The position numbers and the translations under genes are program-made. Shown here in pieces: positions 14,487-21,653 of a stretch of DNA of 25,134 nucleotides. The stretch is taken from IMG/VR virus record IMGVR_UViG_3300022602_004013, positions 1-25,134 of that record. The stretch is one strand, 5' to 3'. This DNA comes from a virus. Below the pieces are notes generated by a model that ran no database searches, was not told the DNA's origin, and saw only the letters and a program-made list of their open reading frames with translations. The first letter of the stretch is position 1, and the number at the start of each line of letters is the position of its first letter.

Positions 14487-14964
14487 CTTCAACCAGTGCT
14501 TTGATCTCTGAGTCGCTCTTGCCAGCGTCCTGCGCCAAACGTTTGATGCTCTTGGCATCGTGGTTGGTTTTCAGCAGCTCAAGCTCGTCGTCGTTGATGC
14601 CAGGGTTGAGCTCCATCATCAGCGCATCTATCAGCTTGGTGGTGCTGGATTTGCCCTTGGTGGCTAACCACGGATGGTATTGCTTGCTGCCAAGCCCGGC
14701 CAGGCACAGCAGCAGATGCTGGAGCTCGGGATGCTTGCTCAGAGTCCAGAAGCCTATGTTGACGAGATCGTTGACCATGAGGACCTCGTATGCCACCCGG
14801 GGATTCTGATCTCCAAGGCTGCTCATGGCCCTCATCAGCACCAACGCGGCATAGCCCTTCCTCTCCTCTGCGGTTAGATTTTCATAGAAATTCTTATCGC
14901 CCCTGTCAAGCGCTGGTAGCACCACCTTGAACATGTCCAGCTTGTGTTGCTTCTCCGCCGCCAT
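14467..14964 (-). CDS. 62: Probable clamp-loader small subunit (T4 gp62-like)
   Basis: This 165-residue helical protein starts at ATG 14964, set by a perfect ACGGAGGAT site; an upstream ATG at 14985 has none. Its pattern fits the phage clamp-loader A family: an N-terminal FKVVLPALDRGDKNFYENLT, a middle YAALVLMRAMSS...VNDLVNIGFWTL...LQHLLLCLAG, a short HPWLATKGK, and a C-terminal helical hairpin (KSIKRLAQDAGKSDSEIKAL). T4 gp62 (187 residues) joins four gp44 subunits to load the gp45 clamp. No gp44 or gp45 gene is in the window, and the assignment rests on pattern and on the adjacent zinc-finger gene. It is the first gene after the sigma70-type promoter. Confidence 0.55.
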   Translation of the reverse strand: MAAEKQHKLDMFKVVLPALDRGDKNFYENLTAEERKGYAALVLMRAMSSLGDQNPRVAYEVLMVNDLVNIGFWTLSKHPELQHLLLCLAGLGSKQYHPWLATKGKSSTTKLIDALMMELNPGINDDELELLKTNHDAKSIKRLAQDAGKSDSEIKALVEDAKKLA

Positions 14965-14993
14965 ACGATCCTCCGTGCATGTCATAGTATGCC

Positions 14994-15022
14994 ACTATAG
15001 CATCGGTAACACAAGCCTGCAA
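14994..15022 (-). promoter_or_regulatory. Sigma70-like early promoter for the 14964-12326 operon
   Basis: On the minus strand TTGCAG (15022-15017) and TATAGT (14999-14994) are separated by 17 bp, four and five matches to the bacterial consensus. The predicted start is near 14987, giving a leader of about 23 nt with GGAGG before the ATG at 14964. It is divergent from the + strand late promoter at 15031. Confidence 0.7.
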
Positions 15023-15030
15023 TGATCGCC

Positions 15031-15038
15031 CATAAATA
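15031..15038 (+). promoter_or_regulatory. Late promoter (CATAAATA), tail cassette copy 1
   Basis: CATAAATATGG begins 22 bp before the 60-bp duplicated leader and 74 bp before the ATG at 15105. Confidence 0.7.
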
Positions 15039-15052
15039 TGGTAGTTCGTATC

Positions 15053-15112
15053 GTTATGGGGACCCAACCCCGTAGCCCTAGAACGGCAACAGAGGAGAAA
15101 ACAAATGGGACG
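15053..15112 (+). repeat. 60-bp direct repeat, copy 1 (leader and start of 15105 gene)
   Basis: This copy is identical to 15520-15579. It runs from GTTATGGGG through the leader, the AGAGGAG ribosome site, the ATG and the first codons (ATG GGA CG). A GGGG...CCCC hairpin near its 5' end (GGGGACCCAACCCC) may structure the leader. Confidence 0.95.
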
Positions 15113-15494
15113 TCCAATCACCAAGAACGCGATAGGCATGACACCGCCTCCGCCCAACACCAACGTGCTGCTGATATATGGCAACGTCGGCGGGACGGTC
15201 GGCTGGTACGACATATTACGCCAGGTTGGCAGCAACAAATACATGGTCAGGACCTGGTCAGAGACCAGCCCCAAGGTGTCGGGCATCATAACCCTGACCA
15301 ACGGTGTCACCGATAACCCAGGGGACGGATACATACATTTCAGATATCCTGACAGCAGCGACGGCTATGCGGCCAGGATAAACGATCACACCCTGAGGGA
15401 TTTCAAGGGAGGAGAGTTCCCATGGCACATGGAGCTGTATGGGGATCACGTTAATAGCGTTTATGTGGACTCTAACTGGTACTATCAGAACTAA
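15105..15494 (+). CDS. Short tail-type structural protein, MGRP family
   Basis: The 129-residue protein begins MGRPITKNAIGM, an N-terminus I recall from T4-like phage structural proteins that start MGRP. The body is beta-rich: GNVGGTVGWYDILRQVGSNKYMVR, VSGIITLTNG, GDGYIHFRYPD, then DGYAARINDHTLRDFKGGEFPWHM. These pieces align with the two ends of the next gene product, which carries an extra repeat domain between them. AGAGGAG lies eight nt before the ATG, within the 60-bp repeat. It is probably a small virion or fibre-associated protein. The gene may be an undecorated, shorter paralogue of its neighbour. Confidence 0.75.
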   Translation: MGRPITKNAIGMTPPPPNTNVLLIYGNVGGTVGWYDILRQVGSNKYMVRTWSETSPKVSGIITLTNGVTDNPGDGYIHFRYPDSSDGYAARINDHTLRDFKGGEFPWHMELYGDHVNSVYVDSNWYYQN

Positions 15495-15498
15495 CCAC

Positions 15499-15506
15499 CA
15501 TAAATA
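15499..15506 (+). promoter_or_regulatory. Late promoter (CATAAATA), tail cassette copy 2
   Basis: CATAAATAGAG lies 21 bp before the second copy of the duplicated leader, nearly the same spacing as in copy 1, so the whole promoter-leader module appears duplicated. The bases between box and leader differ. Confidence 0.7.
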
Positions 15507-15519
15507 GAGCTGTTCATCA

Positions 15520-15579
15520 GTTATGGGGACCCAACCCCGTAGCCCTAGAACGGCAACAGAGGAGAAAACAAATGGGACG
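15520..15579 (+). repeat. 60-bp direct repeat, copy 2 (leader and start of 15572 gene)
   Basis: This copy is identical to 15053-15112, with a unit-to-unit distance of 467 bp. Homology at the DNA level stops three bases into the third codon set (ATG GGA CG). Confidence 0.95.
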
Positions 15580-16678
15580 CCCTATTAAGAAGGTATACAT
15601 CGGAAACGCGGCGACCTCGGGTCAACAGATCGAGGGATATGCGTGGACGGCAGGCGATAGCCAAGCGCGCCTGAGCTACATAGTCAAGCAGAAGAGCACC
15701 AGCACATACGTGATGGCCAGCGTCGATGGCACGGGTGTGCCAGGCGGCGGTCCGGTTCAGCTGGTCAACGGTCCGATCACGCAGGCCGGACAGGGTAACA
15801 TCATGGTCACGCCATACGGCGCCCAAGGTGTTGGCGCTGCAGCAACCGCTAACCTAAAGGTCGTGACGGTCAGCACCACGGTCAACGGCGACGGTAACGT
15901 GACGGGACACAACTACAACGTTGGCAGCTTCGTGCAGGTCAACGGCGGCACCAGCAACACAGGACCTGCCAACGTGCAGATCGCTGCGACCACGTGGAAC
16001 GCTGTGGGTGTCTCAAACGCTGGAACCAGCTACGTGTCAGGCGACTTGCTGACCTTCAGCTTCGCGGGTTGGACAACCAACGCCGTGGTGCAGGTCAACA
16101 CAGTCAACGCCACGGGTGCCATCAGCACCGTGAGCATAGTCAACAGCGGCGTGTTCACCGCGACGACCATACCAAGCGGTCCATTCGCGGCATCATCCAA
16201 CACCAGCGTGGCTGGTAGGAACGCCACGCTCAACGTGCAGTTCGGCATCTACAGCTTTGGTACGATCGTATCAGGCGGCGATTACACCGTTCTACCGGCG
16301 AACCCGGTCAGCTTCACCTACAGCGGCCCAGGAGGCGGCGCGGGTGCGAGGGCTAACCTCACATACGGCATCAGCACCGTGCATGTCACGGCAGGCGGCG
16401 CTGGATACGAGATACCCCCAGCGGTGACGTTCTCGGCTGGCAACGGAACGGCACACACCGTACTGAGCGGCAGCAGCGTTGGCAGCGTGGTGGTCGATAA
16501 CGCAGGCAACAACTACACCAGCATACCAACCGTGAGGATCGCCGAGGTGACTCCAACGGCTTATGCACACAAGATAACCGATCGCATCGTTTACACGTTC
16601 GACGGCAAGCAGTATGAATGGCTGATGACCGGCCAGACGCTGCCAGGATATGGCTGGGCACACATCAAGTCCCAGTGA
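15572..16678 (+). CDS. Tail-type structural protein with beta-repeat domain, MGRP family
   Basis: The 368-residue protein starts MGRPIKKVYIGN. Residues about 28-85 resemble the short paralogue upstream (LSYIVKQKSTSTYVM...VQLVNG...GQGNIMVTPYG). Residues 88-320 hold about five imperfect repeats of roughly 20-45 residues with a V-x-N-x-G-x-x-Y-T-x-x-P-x-V core (VGVSNAGTSYVSGDLLTF; VSIVNSGVFT; IVSGGDYTVLPANPVSF; VHVTAGGAGYEIPPAVTF; VVVDNAGNNYTSIPTVRI). Residues 325-368 return to the paralogue pattern (AHKITDRIVYTFDGKQYEWLM). The composition is Gly/Thr/Val/Asn-rich and nearly Cys-free, as in phage fibres and adhesins. It has the same late promoter and leader as its neighbour and a terminator after the stop. 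It probably decorates the virion or binds a host surface. Confidence 0.8.
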   Translation: MGRPIKKVYIGNAATSGQQIEGYAWTAGDSQARLSYIVKQKSTSTYVMASVDGTGVPGGGPVQLVNGPITQAGQGNIMVTPYGAQGVGAAATANLKVVTVSTTVNGDGNVTGHNYNVGSFVQVNGGTSNTGPANVQIAATTWNAVGVSNAGTSYVSGDLLTFSFAGWTTNAVVQVNTVNATGAISTVSIVNSGVFTATTIPSGPFAASSNTSVAGRNATLNVQFGIYSFGTIVSGGDYTVLPANPVSFTYSGPGGGAGARANLTYGISTVHVTAGGAGYEIPPAVTFSAGNGTAHTVLSGSSVGSVVVDNAGNNYTSIPTVRIAEVTPTAYAHKITDRIVYTFDGKQYEWLMTGQTLPGYGWAHIKSQ

Positions 16679-16713
16679 CAAGCTAGCTTGACGTGATATC
16701 AAGCAGACTCAGG

Positions 16714-16751
16714 CGGAACCCTTGGAAAGCCCTAGCGATCCAAGGGTTTCG
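16714..16751 (+). terminator. Terminator after the tail cassette
   Basis: A 12-bp stem with one G-T pair (CGGAACCCTTGG / CCAAGGGTTTCG) encloses a 14-nt loop and is followed by TTTAT on the + strand. It lies between convergent genes and could also stop leftward transcripts from 16765. Confidence 0.7.
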
Positions 16752-16764
16752 TTTATCTGGATGT

Positions 16765-17265
16765 TCAGAACATCTTGCGTATGTCTAAGGCTTCGGGGAT
16801 CTTGCCGATGTCCTTGAGGAACAGTGCGCACAGTGGCGAATCACCATCCTCCAGTGGAACCGAAAGTATGTGGCCATTCTTCAGCTTGGGGAAATACCAC
16901 TTGACATCGGGCCATATGTTGAGTATCTCCAGCTTGAGATACTTTGGCATGTAGCCGTTAATGGGGTTGAACGCGAACACATCGAACTCCTTGTCGTTGA
17001 GGTATATCAACGGCATTATCTCGAGGTCGCCTAGGTTGATGTCACCTATGACCACGCTCCAGTCCAAGGGCATCTGTATGTTGTAGGGGCCAATCTTGAT
17101 GTCAACGCAGGGGCTGTTGAAGCTCTCCAGGAAGATCAACGGCATGAAGTAGTAGTCCACGTTGGATTGATCGCTGTAATCCAGGACGCAGTATCGCACG
17201 TCGTCGATCACATCGGGTAGATGGTTGAGGGAATAAGCCTTGTTGTCGTTGGTTAATATCTTCAT
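16765..17265 (-). CDS. Conserved T4-like protein of unknown function, 166 aa
   Basis: The ATG at 17265 (MKILTNDNKAYSLNHLPDVI) is preceded by GGCGGAAA and a TAAATA box about 12 nt further up. The protein is beta-rich: DYYFMPLIFLESFNSPCVDI, KIGPYNIQMPLDWSVVIGD, DLEIMPLIYLNDKEFDVFAF, DVKWYFPKLKNGHILSVPL, then a final helix. I recognise IGPY..QMPLDWS and DVKWYFPKLK...VPL from a hypothetical family present in many T4-like phages next to uvsW. No enzymatic motif is visible. It is probably conserved for a core phage role, perhaps late. Confidence 0.8.
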   Translation of the reverse strand: MKILTNDNKAYSLNHLPDVIDDVRYCVLDYSDQSNVDYYFMPLIFLESFNSPCVDIKIGPYNIQMPLDWSVVIGDINLGDLEIMPLIYLNDKEFDVFAFNPINGYMPKYLKLEILNIWPDVKWYFPKLKNGHILSVPLEDGDSPLCALFLKDIGKIPEALDIRKMF

Positions 17266-17276
17266 TTTCCGCCGAG

Positions 17277-17284
17277 TATTTAAC
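17277..17284 (-). promoter_or_regulatory. Possible late promoter (GTTAAATA)
   Basis: The minus strand reads CCGGTTAAATACTCGG in the 48-bp gap after uvsW, with the box inside a short CGCCG/CGGCG hairpin. The leader to the ATG at 17265 would be only a few bases, so this is weaker than the other late boxes. Confidence 0.4.
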
Positions 17285-17313
17285 CGGCGAACGATGCCAA
17301 CCTTGCAAATAAA

Positions 17314-19887
17314 TCAGCGATTATCGTAGTTTATCTTGTCCACCGTCCAGGGATATTGGACCTCACCGTAGAACTTCTTGCGCTTGAGCAGATGCCTGTT
17401 GCTGAACTTGCACTTGCTGGCGATGTCGTAGACCTCCACCGCATCCTTGTCGTCGGCCTTGCGCAAGCCACGGCCGATGCTCTGTATAACGCGCACGAAG
17501 CTCTTGCCGGGTTCCACCAGCACCAGATTGAATATGCGATTGATGCTGATGCCAGTGCTGGTGGTGCCATACGTGGCGATCATCACCGCGTTGTCGTCGA
17601 AGTTGATCTCCTTGTAGTGCTCCTTGCGCTTGGTGGCCTTCATCTTGCCGCTGATGAAAACGCTGTCAGGCAGCAGCTCGTGCAGTATCTCACCGCTCTC
17701 GATGCGATCAACCAGCACCAGGGTGTTGCCGCTCTTGGATATCTCCTTCACCCTGCCAGCCAACCATGCCAACCTGGCCTTGTCCGTGGTCAGGTATTTC
17801 AGCTCCGCTTGGTAATCGTTGTATGACGCGGTCTCCTGGGTCTGCAGTATCTTTATGTTGCACATGGCCAGATGGCCTTGCTCCTGCAGCTCCCTGGCCG
17901 TTAGAGATCCTATCAGCGGTCCGATGGCGCTGTAGAGGCTGACCTGGTTGTACTCCTCCTCGGGGATGGTTCCGGTGAGGCCCCATCTGATGGGTATGTT
18001 AGAGAAGGTGGTGGTCAGCAGCGTGTGCAGCACGTTGGCGTTCTTGACCATGTGCACCTCGTCGCATATGACGGCTATCAGCCCGTCTAGGAACACCGCC
18101 CGCTGCCCGTCATCCAGGGCATCCTTGCTCTTCTTGTCCAGCACGTTGAGGCTCTGCCATGTGCAGATGGTGTGGGTCCTGTCGTACTCCTTGCGATCGC
18201 CGAACAGCACACCCACATCCAACCCGATGTTGCGATAGTCCTCCTCGGTCTGCTGCACGAGGTTCTTGTTGGGCACGATCACTATGGTGCGACCATACTT
18301 CTGCGCCAGGGTGGATAGGCTTGCCGTGATCAGCGTGTTATGTGTTACCACAAAGCCGTCTGTTAGATAAAGGTGATCAGGATGATCGAGCATTATGCAT
18401 CGCACGGGTTCTGTTGATGTCTTTTTGATATCAACGATATGCAACATTGGATTACGACGAACCTTGCGAGTTGTAATGCGATCTAACTTGCGAGGTAATG
18501 TAACCAATATCTCCGGTGTCGGATGATACACAGAAACATTGAAGACATCCTTACATGGAACCATCTCACCCTTGTATCGATATCGCCTATTCGTGCCATT
18601 GGTATTCTTGGCTATACCACCAACGCTGCGAATGAGATATGCAAATCCATCCGCCAATTCCTTGCTTGTCGTGGTGAAGCTAATGCATCCCCGACGATCA
18701 ACATATCCGTCTGTATCTAAGAGTCCTCTTATCATCTCAAGGCGCTGATTATACCCAGCATCTAGATACAGTTGGGGAATGAATTTAGTGTGGCTATGAG
18801 TTCCAAGCAATCCCAGATCCTCTATCAACGCCTTGTATCTATGATAGGTTTGGTATCCTGTACCTGCGATCATCTTGCCATTTGATTCACGCGGATGTGT
18901 CTTCATCCAATCCGAACGAGTTGCATTATGCAGCTCGTTAGATATAAATTGGATACAGTGGTCGTATCTCGTACGATGGACTAATCTATAATCAGGGCTG
19001 AGCAAGGATGATACTTTATCAAGTATAAAGTCGTCAGCTGATGTTATACCAATCCCATGCCTAAGTGAACCGTCGCCGAGTAGGGCGCCTAACAGGTAAG
19101 GCGGCATTGGTAGATCTACCTCAATTCTATCTTCTACCAATGTAGCTAATGGGACGCTCATGCGCCTGTGATTGGTTTCTTGATAGCTCATCACGTCGTG
19201 CAAGCTCAGCAGCTTCCACTTATCGGTCCAATCATGATTGTGAATCTTCCATAGATGGTCGCCGCAAGATCGAACTGTTCTGCCGTCTTCGAATGTGATC
19301 TCATATACATCTTTCACACCGGGGTCATAAACCCCGGTTACGACGGCAGAGGTGCCGTCTGGCACGGTGACCGCATCCCCAACCTTAACCTCGCCCATGG
19401 TAACCCAACCGCCGGGTATTTTAATACGAGAATTTAATGGCTGACACTTGCCCGCGCTGGTCGGTGCGATGCTGAGACCCTGCAGGTTCTTCACGCACTC
19501 GTTGATGGCCTGCACCTGGTAATCGCGCAGGACTATGGGCTGTCCGGCCGCCCTGTGGCCCTCTGGCCAAGATATGTGGCTGAGATAGCCCTCATCTATC
19601 TCATCAAACTGGAAATCAAACTTCTGCCGTTGGTCATCTATCTCCACGCTGTATCCGCCCTCCTCCAAGACCGGAAGCATCTTGTCGAGGAGGTTGATGT
19701 AGGTGCGACCGCCTATGGTGCAGAAGCTGGTGGTCCCATCCCAGCGTCCCAGCTTGAAGGCCGCGCTGTATCTTGCGTGAGGTAGGAAATATTTGACGGT
19801 CTTGACGCAGTCCCGTCTGGTGGTGAGATCCAAGCCCTCGAGCTTAACGTTGACCTCATCTTCAAGTATTATCGTGCATTTCTTCAT
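17314..19887 (-). CDS. uvsW: UvsW-type superfamily 2 DNA/RNA helicase, interrupted by an intein
   Basis: The precursor has 857 residues; removal of the intein (148-517) leaves 487, close to T4 UvsW (about 500). UvsW unwinds branched DNA and R-loops and drives the switch from origin- to recombination-dependent replication. The N-terminal extein has an RDYQVQAINECVKN Q-motif-like segment and the P-loop APTSAGK, broken after GK; the next extein residue is T (TLITASLSTLAQ). Then come ICDEVHMVKNA (DEVH box), WGLTGT (motif III) and RVIQSIGRGLRKAD (motif VI). I chose the ATG at 19887 over the GTG at 19893. No Shine-Dalgarno is visible and a TATAGC box lies just upstream, so a very short leader is likely. 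The protein is inactive unless the intein splices, because the ATP-binding loop is cut. Confidence 0.95.
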   Translation of the reverse strand: MKKCTIILEDEVNVKLEGLDLTTRRDCVKTVKYFLPHARYSAAFKLGRWDGTTSFCTIGGRTYINLLDKMLPVLEEGGYSVEIDDQRQKFDFQFDEIDEGYLSHISWPEGHRAAGQPIVLRDYQVQAINECVKNLQGLSIAPTSAGKCQPLNSRIKIPGGWVTMGEVKVGDAVTVPDGTSAVVTGVYDPGVKDVYEITFEDGRTVRSCGDHLWKIHNHDWTDKWKLLSLHDVMSYQETNHRRMSVPLATLVEDRIEVDLPMPPYLLGALLGDGSLRHGIGITSADDFILDKVSSLLSPDYRLVHRTRYDHCIQFISNELHNATRSDWMKTHPRESNGKMIAGTGYQTYHRYKALIEDLGLLGTHSHTKFIPQLYLDAGYNQRLEMIRGLLDTDGYVDRRGCISFTTTSKELADGFAYLIRSVGGIAKNTNGTNRRYRYKGEMVPCKDVFNVSVYHPTPEILVTLPRKLDRITTRKVRRNPMLHIVDIKKTSTEPVRCIMLDHPDHLYLTDGFVVTHNTLITASLSTLAQKYGRTIVIVPNKNLVQQTEEDYRNIGLDVGVLFGDRKEYDRTHTICTWQSLNVLDKKSKDALDDGQRAVFLDGLIAVICDEVHMVKNANVLHTLLTTTFSNIPIRWGLTGTIPEEEYNQVSLYSAIGPLIGSLTARELQEQGHLAMCNIKILQTQETASYNDYQAELKYLTTDKARLAWLAGRVKEISKSGNTLVLVDRIESGEILHELLPDSVFISGKMKATKRKEHYKEINFDDNAVMIATYGTTSTGISINRIFNLVLVEPGKSFVRVIQSIGRGLRKADDKDAVEVYDIASKCKFSNRHLLKRKKFYGEVQYPWTVDKINYDNR
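18337..19446 (-). mobile_element. LAGLIDADG (DOD) intein in the UvsW P-loop
   Basis: This is a 370-residue in-frame insertion between Lys and Thr of the P-loop. It begins with Cys (CQPLNSRIKIPGGWV, block A), has GRTVRSCGDHLW (block B, H64), two homing-endonuclease motifs (LLGALLGDG at 118-126 and IRGLLDTDG at 239-247), and ends LTDGFVVTHN (blocks F/G) followed by extein Thr. These are all the elements for self-splicing and for a homing endonuclease. Codon choice differs from the flanks: TTA, TCT, AAT, CGT and ATT are common in the intein, whereas the exteins favour CTG, AGC, AAC, CGC/AGG and ATC/ATA, consistent with transfer from another genome. Confidence 0.95.
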
Positions 19888-19924
19888 GCACACAGTTTAG
19901 GCTATAACCATCCAGATCACAAGA

Positions 19925-19944
19925 GCAGGGGGAATTTCCCCTGC
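19925..19944 (-). terminator. Hairpin after the AAA ATPase gene
   Basis: A 7-bp GC-rich stem (GCAGGGG / CCCCTGC) with a six-base loop lies 23 nt beyond the stop at 19967 and is followed on the minus strand by TCTTGTGAT. It probably ends or attenuates the ATPase transcript before uvsW. Confidence 0.6.
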
Positions 19945-19966
19945 CGCATCGACGATGTTGCGTCAA

Positions 19967-20995
19967 TCATGCCACACGCTTGTGGCAGTTCTTCTCGACG
20001 AAGCGCACCCAGTTGTTGGGCATGGCCTTGCGCAGATCGCTGATCTTGAGCACCATGCGCAGGCTGAGCTCGCGCAGCTTCTCATGGTTATCCATGATGT
20101 AACCAACCACCTCGGACTTCTCCTCATCAGTGAAGCCGTAATCTCGCATCAGATCGTTGCGTTCGACCACGCTCTTGATGTGGATCAGCTTCTCGCGGGC
20201 GCCATCGACCCCGATGTCCATGTAGTGGCAGCGGCTCACGATGGCCTCGAGATGATTGCTGATGCGTGCGCTGCGGATGTTATCAAACTTCACGTTGGTG
20301 ATGAAGATGATGCCGCCTTGATACTCGAAACTTGTGGGGATGTCATTGCGCTGCAGGTGATAGCTGCGGGAGTTCCAGCTGATGCGGCGCGTCTTCTTGG
20401 AATCCAACGCCGCCTTGAGGATGTTGAGCGCGTCCTCATCATAGAGGATGCTGTCGCAGTCGTCAAACACCAGGACCTGGCCCTCGTCCTTGTAGTGCCA
20501 AAGCTTCTCGTAGAGCATGCTGGCGCTCATCGCACCGCTCACCACATCATACATGCTACCCTTGCCATTGAGGCGACCCAGCATATCCAGGCTGCGTGCC
20601 AGCGTGTTGACGATGGTGTGGCTCTTGCCGATGCCGGCGGGTCCACTGACCACCAAACCGCGCACGATGTTGCTGGCCACGGCATCGGTCATCTCGCCGA
20701 GGATGTTGAAGGTCTCGATCAGCTCCTTGCGGATCTGCTCGTCGGTGCGCTGAACCTCAGGCTGCTTGAACTCGATGGCCAAACCAGCATCGCCAGCATT
20801 GCGGATGTGTGCCTCATCCTGCACGTAGATGCGGTTGCGGCCGGCACGCAATCCTGGGATGCTGTCGCCCTCGACCGTGACATACACGCCGTCCCTGTCG
20901 CGTTTCTTGTCCTCAAGCATCTTGGCCGTGATGTCCTGCACGGCGATTCCACCGCGTGTGCGACCTTGCGTAACGTGAACATAGCTGATGGACAT
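19967..20995 (-). CDS. AAA ATPase conserved in phages, role unknown
   Basis: This 342-residue protein has a single AAA module: Walker A GPAGIGKS (118-125), Walker B VLVFDDCDSIL (174-184), sensor 1 IIFITNVKFDNI with N234, and SNHLEAIVSRCHYMDI (246-261), which may carry an arginine finger. A C-terminal helical lid follows (ELSLRMVLKISDLRKAMPNNW). The N-terminal 100 residues are unlike gp44, and the SRC clamp-loader motif is not in the usual context, so I do not call it gp44. The family is widespread in tailed phages without an assigned function; helicase loading or another remodelling job would suit its position between uvsW and the UvsY-like gene. A strong sigma70-like promoter and GGAGAG site lie upstream. 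Confidence 0.85.
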   Translation of the reverse strand: MSISYVHVTQGRTRGGIAVQDITAKMLEDKKRDRDGVYVTVEGDSIPGLRAGRNRIYVQDEAHIRNAGDAGLAIEFKQPEVQRTDEQIRKELIETFNILGEMTDAVASNIVRGLVVSGPAGIGKSHTIVNTLARSLDMLGRLNGKGSMYDVVSGAMSASMLYEKLWHYKDEGQVLVFDDCDSILYDEDALNILKAALDSKKTRRISWNSRSYHLQRNDIPTSFEYQGGIIFITNVKFDNIRSARISNHLEAIVSRCHYMDIGVDGAREKLIHIKSVVERNDLMRDYGFTDEEKSEVVGYIMDNHEKLRELSLRMVLKISDLRKAMPNNWVRFVEKNCHKRVA

Positions 20996-21035
20996 GCAAT
21001 CTCTCCGTGTTGCCGTTGCACTGCTCTATGGGCAC

Positions 21036-21063
21036 ACAATAGCACAAGCACGATGCATGTCAA
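21036..21063 (-). promoter_or_regulatory. Sigma70-like early promoter for the AAA ATPase gene
   Basis: On the minus strand TTGACA (21063-21058, a perfect -35) and TATTGT (21041-21036) are 16 bp apart, 41 nt before the ATG at 20995. The rest of the 146-bp gap, 21064-21141, is AT-rich with no clear further element. Confidence 0.75.
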
Positions 21064-21141
21064 CCGGATTCTAACCATCATAAGGTTATAAATTATCCAG
21101 CATAATCAAGAAGTTAATATATGGAATGGCGTCGAAAATTC

Positions 21142-21606
21142 TCATCCTCGGGTGTTGATGTGCGCATCCTCCATGCCCACAACCCTGAGTCGAATTATGT
21201 TTGATATACTGAACGATTTCTGTTCAAGCCCTTTGATAAGGCCGAGATACCTGTTCCTGACCAGCCCCACCTCGTTTATCAGCTCAGCCATGCTCACGAT
21301 GTCAGACTCGCCATCTATGTATTTCTCTATGGCCCTATCCGTCAGCTCGCGGTTGTACCTCTCCAGATACTTGCGATAGTGGTCTGATCGCATCTTGTCA
21401 TATTTGATGTTGAGATGCTTGAGTATGGCCTCTATCTCCTGCAGCTGCCCAAACCTGTGGGCCATGATGCCAGACAGCTCCTGCGCGTTCTTCTCTATGT
21501 TGCCGAGGATCCTGGATTCAGGCTGTGCGCTGGTCAGCTCATGGTTATAATATTCGATGGCAGACGCTACCTCGGCTAGATCATCGACCACCCTGTTGTA
21601 CCACAT
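21142..21606 (-). CDS. UvsY-like recombination mediator candidate
   Basis: This 154-residue, mostly helical, charged protein starts at ATG 21606 (MWYNRVVDDLAEVASAIEYY), chosen because the 19 residues before it come from the hairpin at 21630-21653. T4 UvsY (137 residues) forms a helical oligomer that loads UvsX onto gp32-coated ssDNA. Similarities are the size, the basic middle (HYRKYLERYNRELTDR) and the C-terminal pattern LVRNRYLGLIKGLEQKSFSI followed by SNIIRLR and VGMED, which echoes UvsY's final helices. The match is not strong enough to be sure. Placement two genes after uvsX supports the idea. Confidence 0.5.
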   Translation of the reverse strand: MWYNRVVDDLAEVASAIEYYNHELTSAQPESRILGNIEKNAQELSGIMAHRFGQLQEIEAILKHLNIKYDKMRSDHYRKYLERYNRELTDRAIEKYIDGESDIVSMAELINEVGLVRNRYLGLIKGLEQKSFSISNIIRLRVVGMEDAHINTRG

Positions 21607-21629
21607 GCCATATCCCTTGCCGTAAAGAT

Positions 21630-21653
21630 GAGGTGGGCCCGTAAGCCCACCTC
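21630..21653 (-). terminator. Hairpin between the small acidic gene and the UvsY-like gene
   Basis: A perfect 9-bp stem (GAGGTGGGC / GCCCACCTC) with a six-base loop lies 27 nt after the stop at 21680. The minus-strand sequence after it is ATCTTTAC, a weak U-tract, so it may attenuate rather than stop transcription. Confidence 0.55.

Noticed and set aside
17290-17320. A + strand CAAATAAATCAG as a further late promoter.
   Set aside because: It lacks the TAAATA spacing to any + strand gene start and lies at the end of uvsW with no rightward gene after it.
19967-20995. Calling the AAA ATPase T4 gp44 (clamp-loader large subunit).
   Set aside because: Although Walker motifs are present, the 100-residue N-terminal extension and the sequence around the possible arginine finger do not fit gp44, and it is not next to the gp62-like gene.
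19955-21091. A 378-residue open frame on the + strand opposite the AAA ATPase.
   Set aside because: It is the antisense shadow of a gene with clear Walker motifs. Its product is a His/Ala/Val/Leu-rich composition with no motif, and no ribosome site precedes it.
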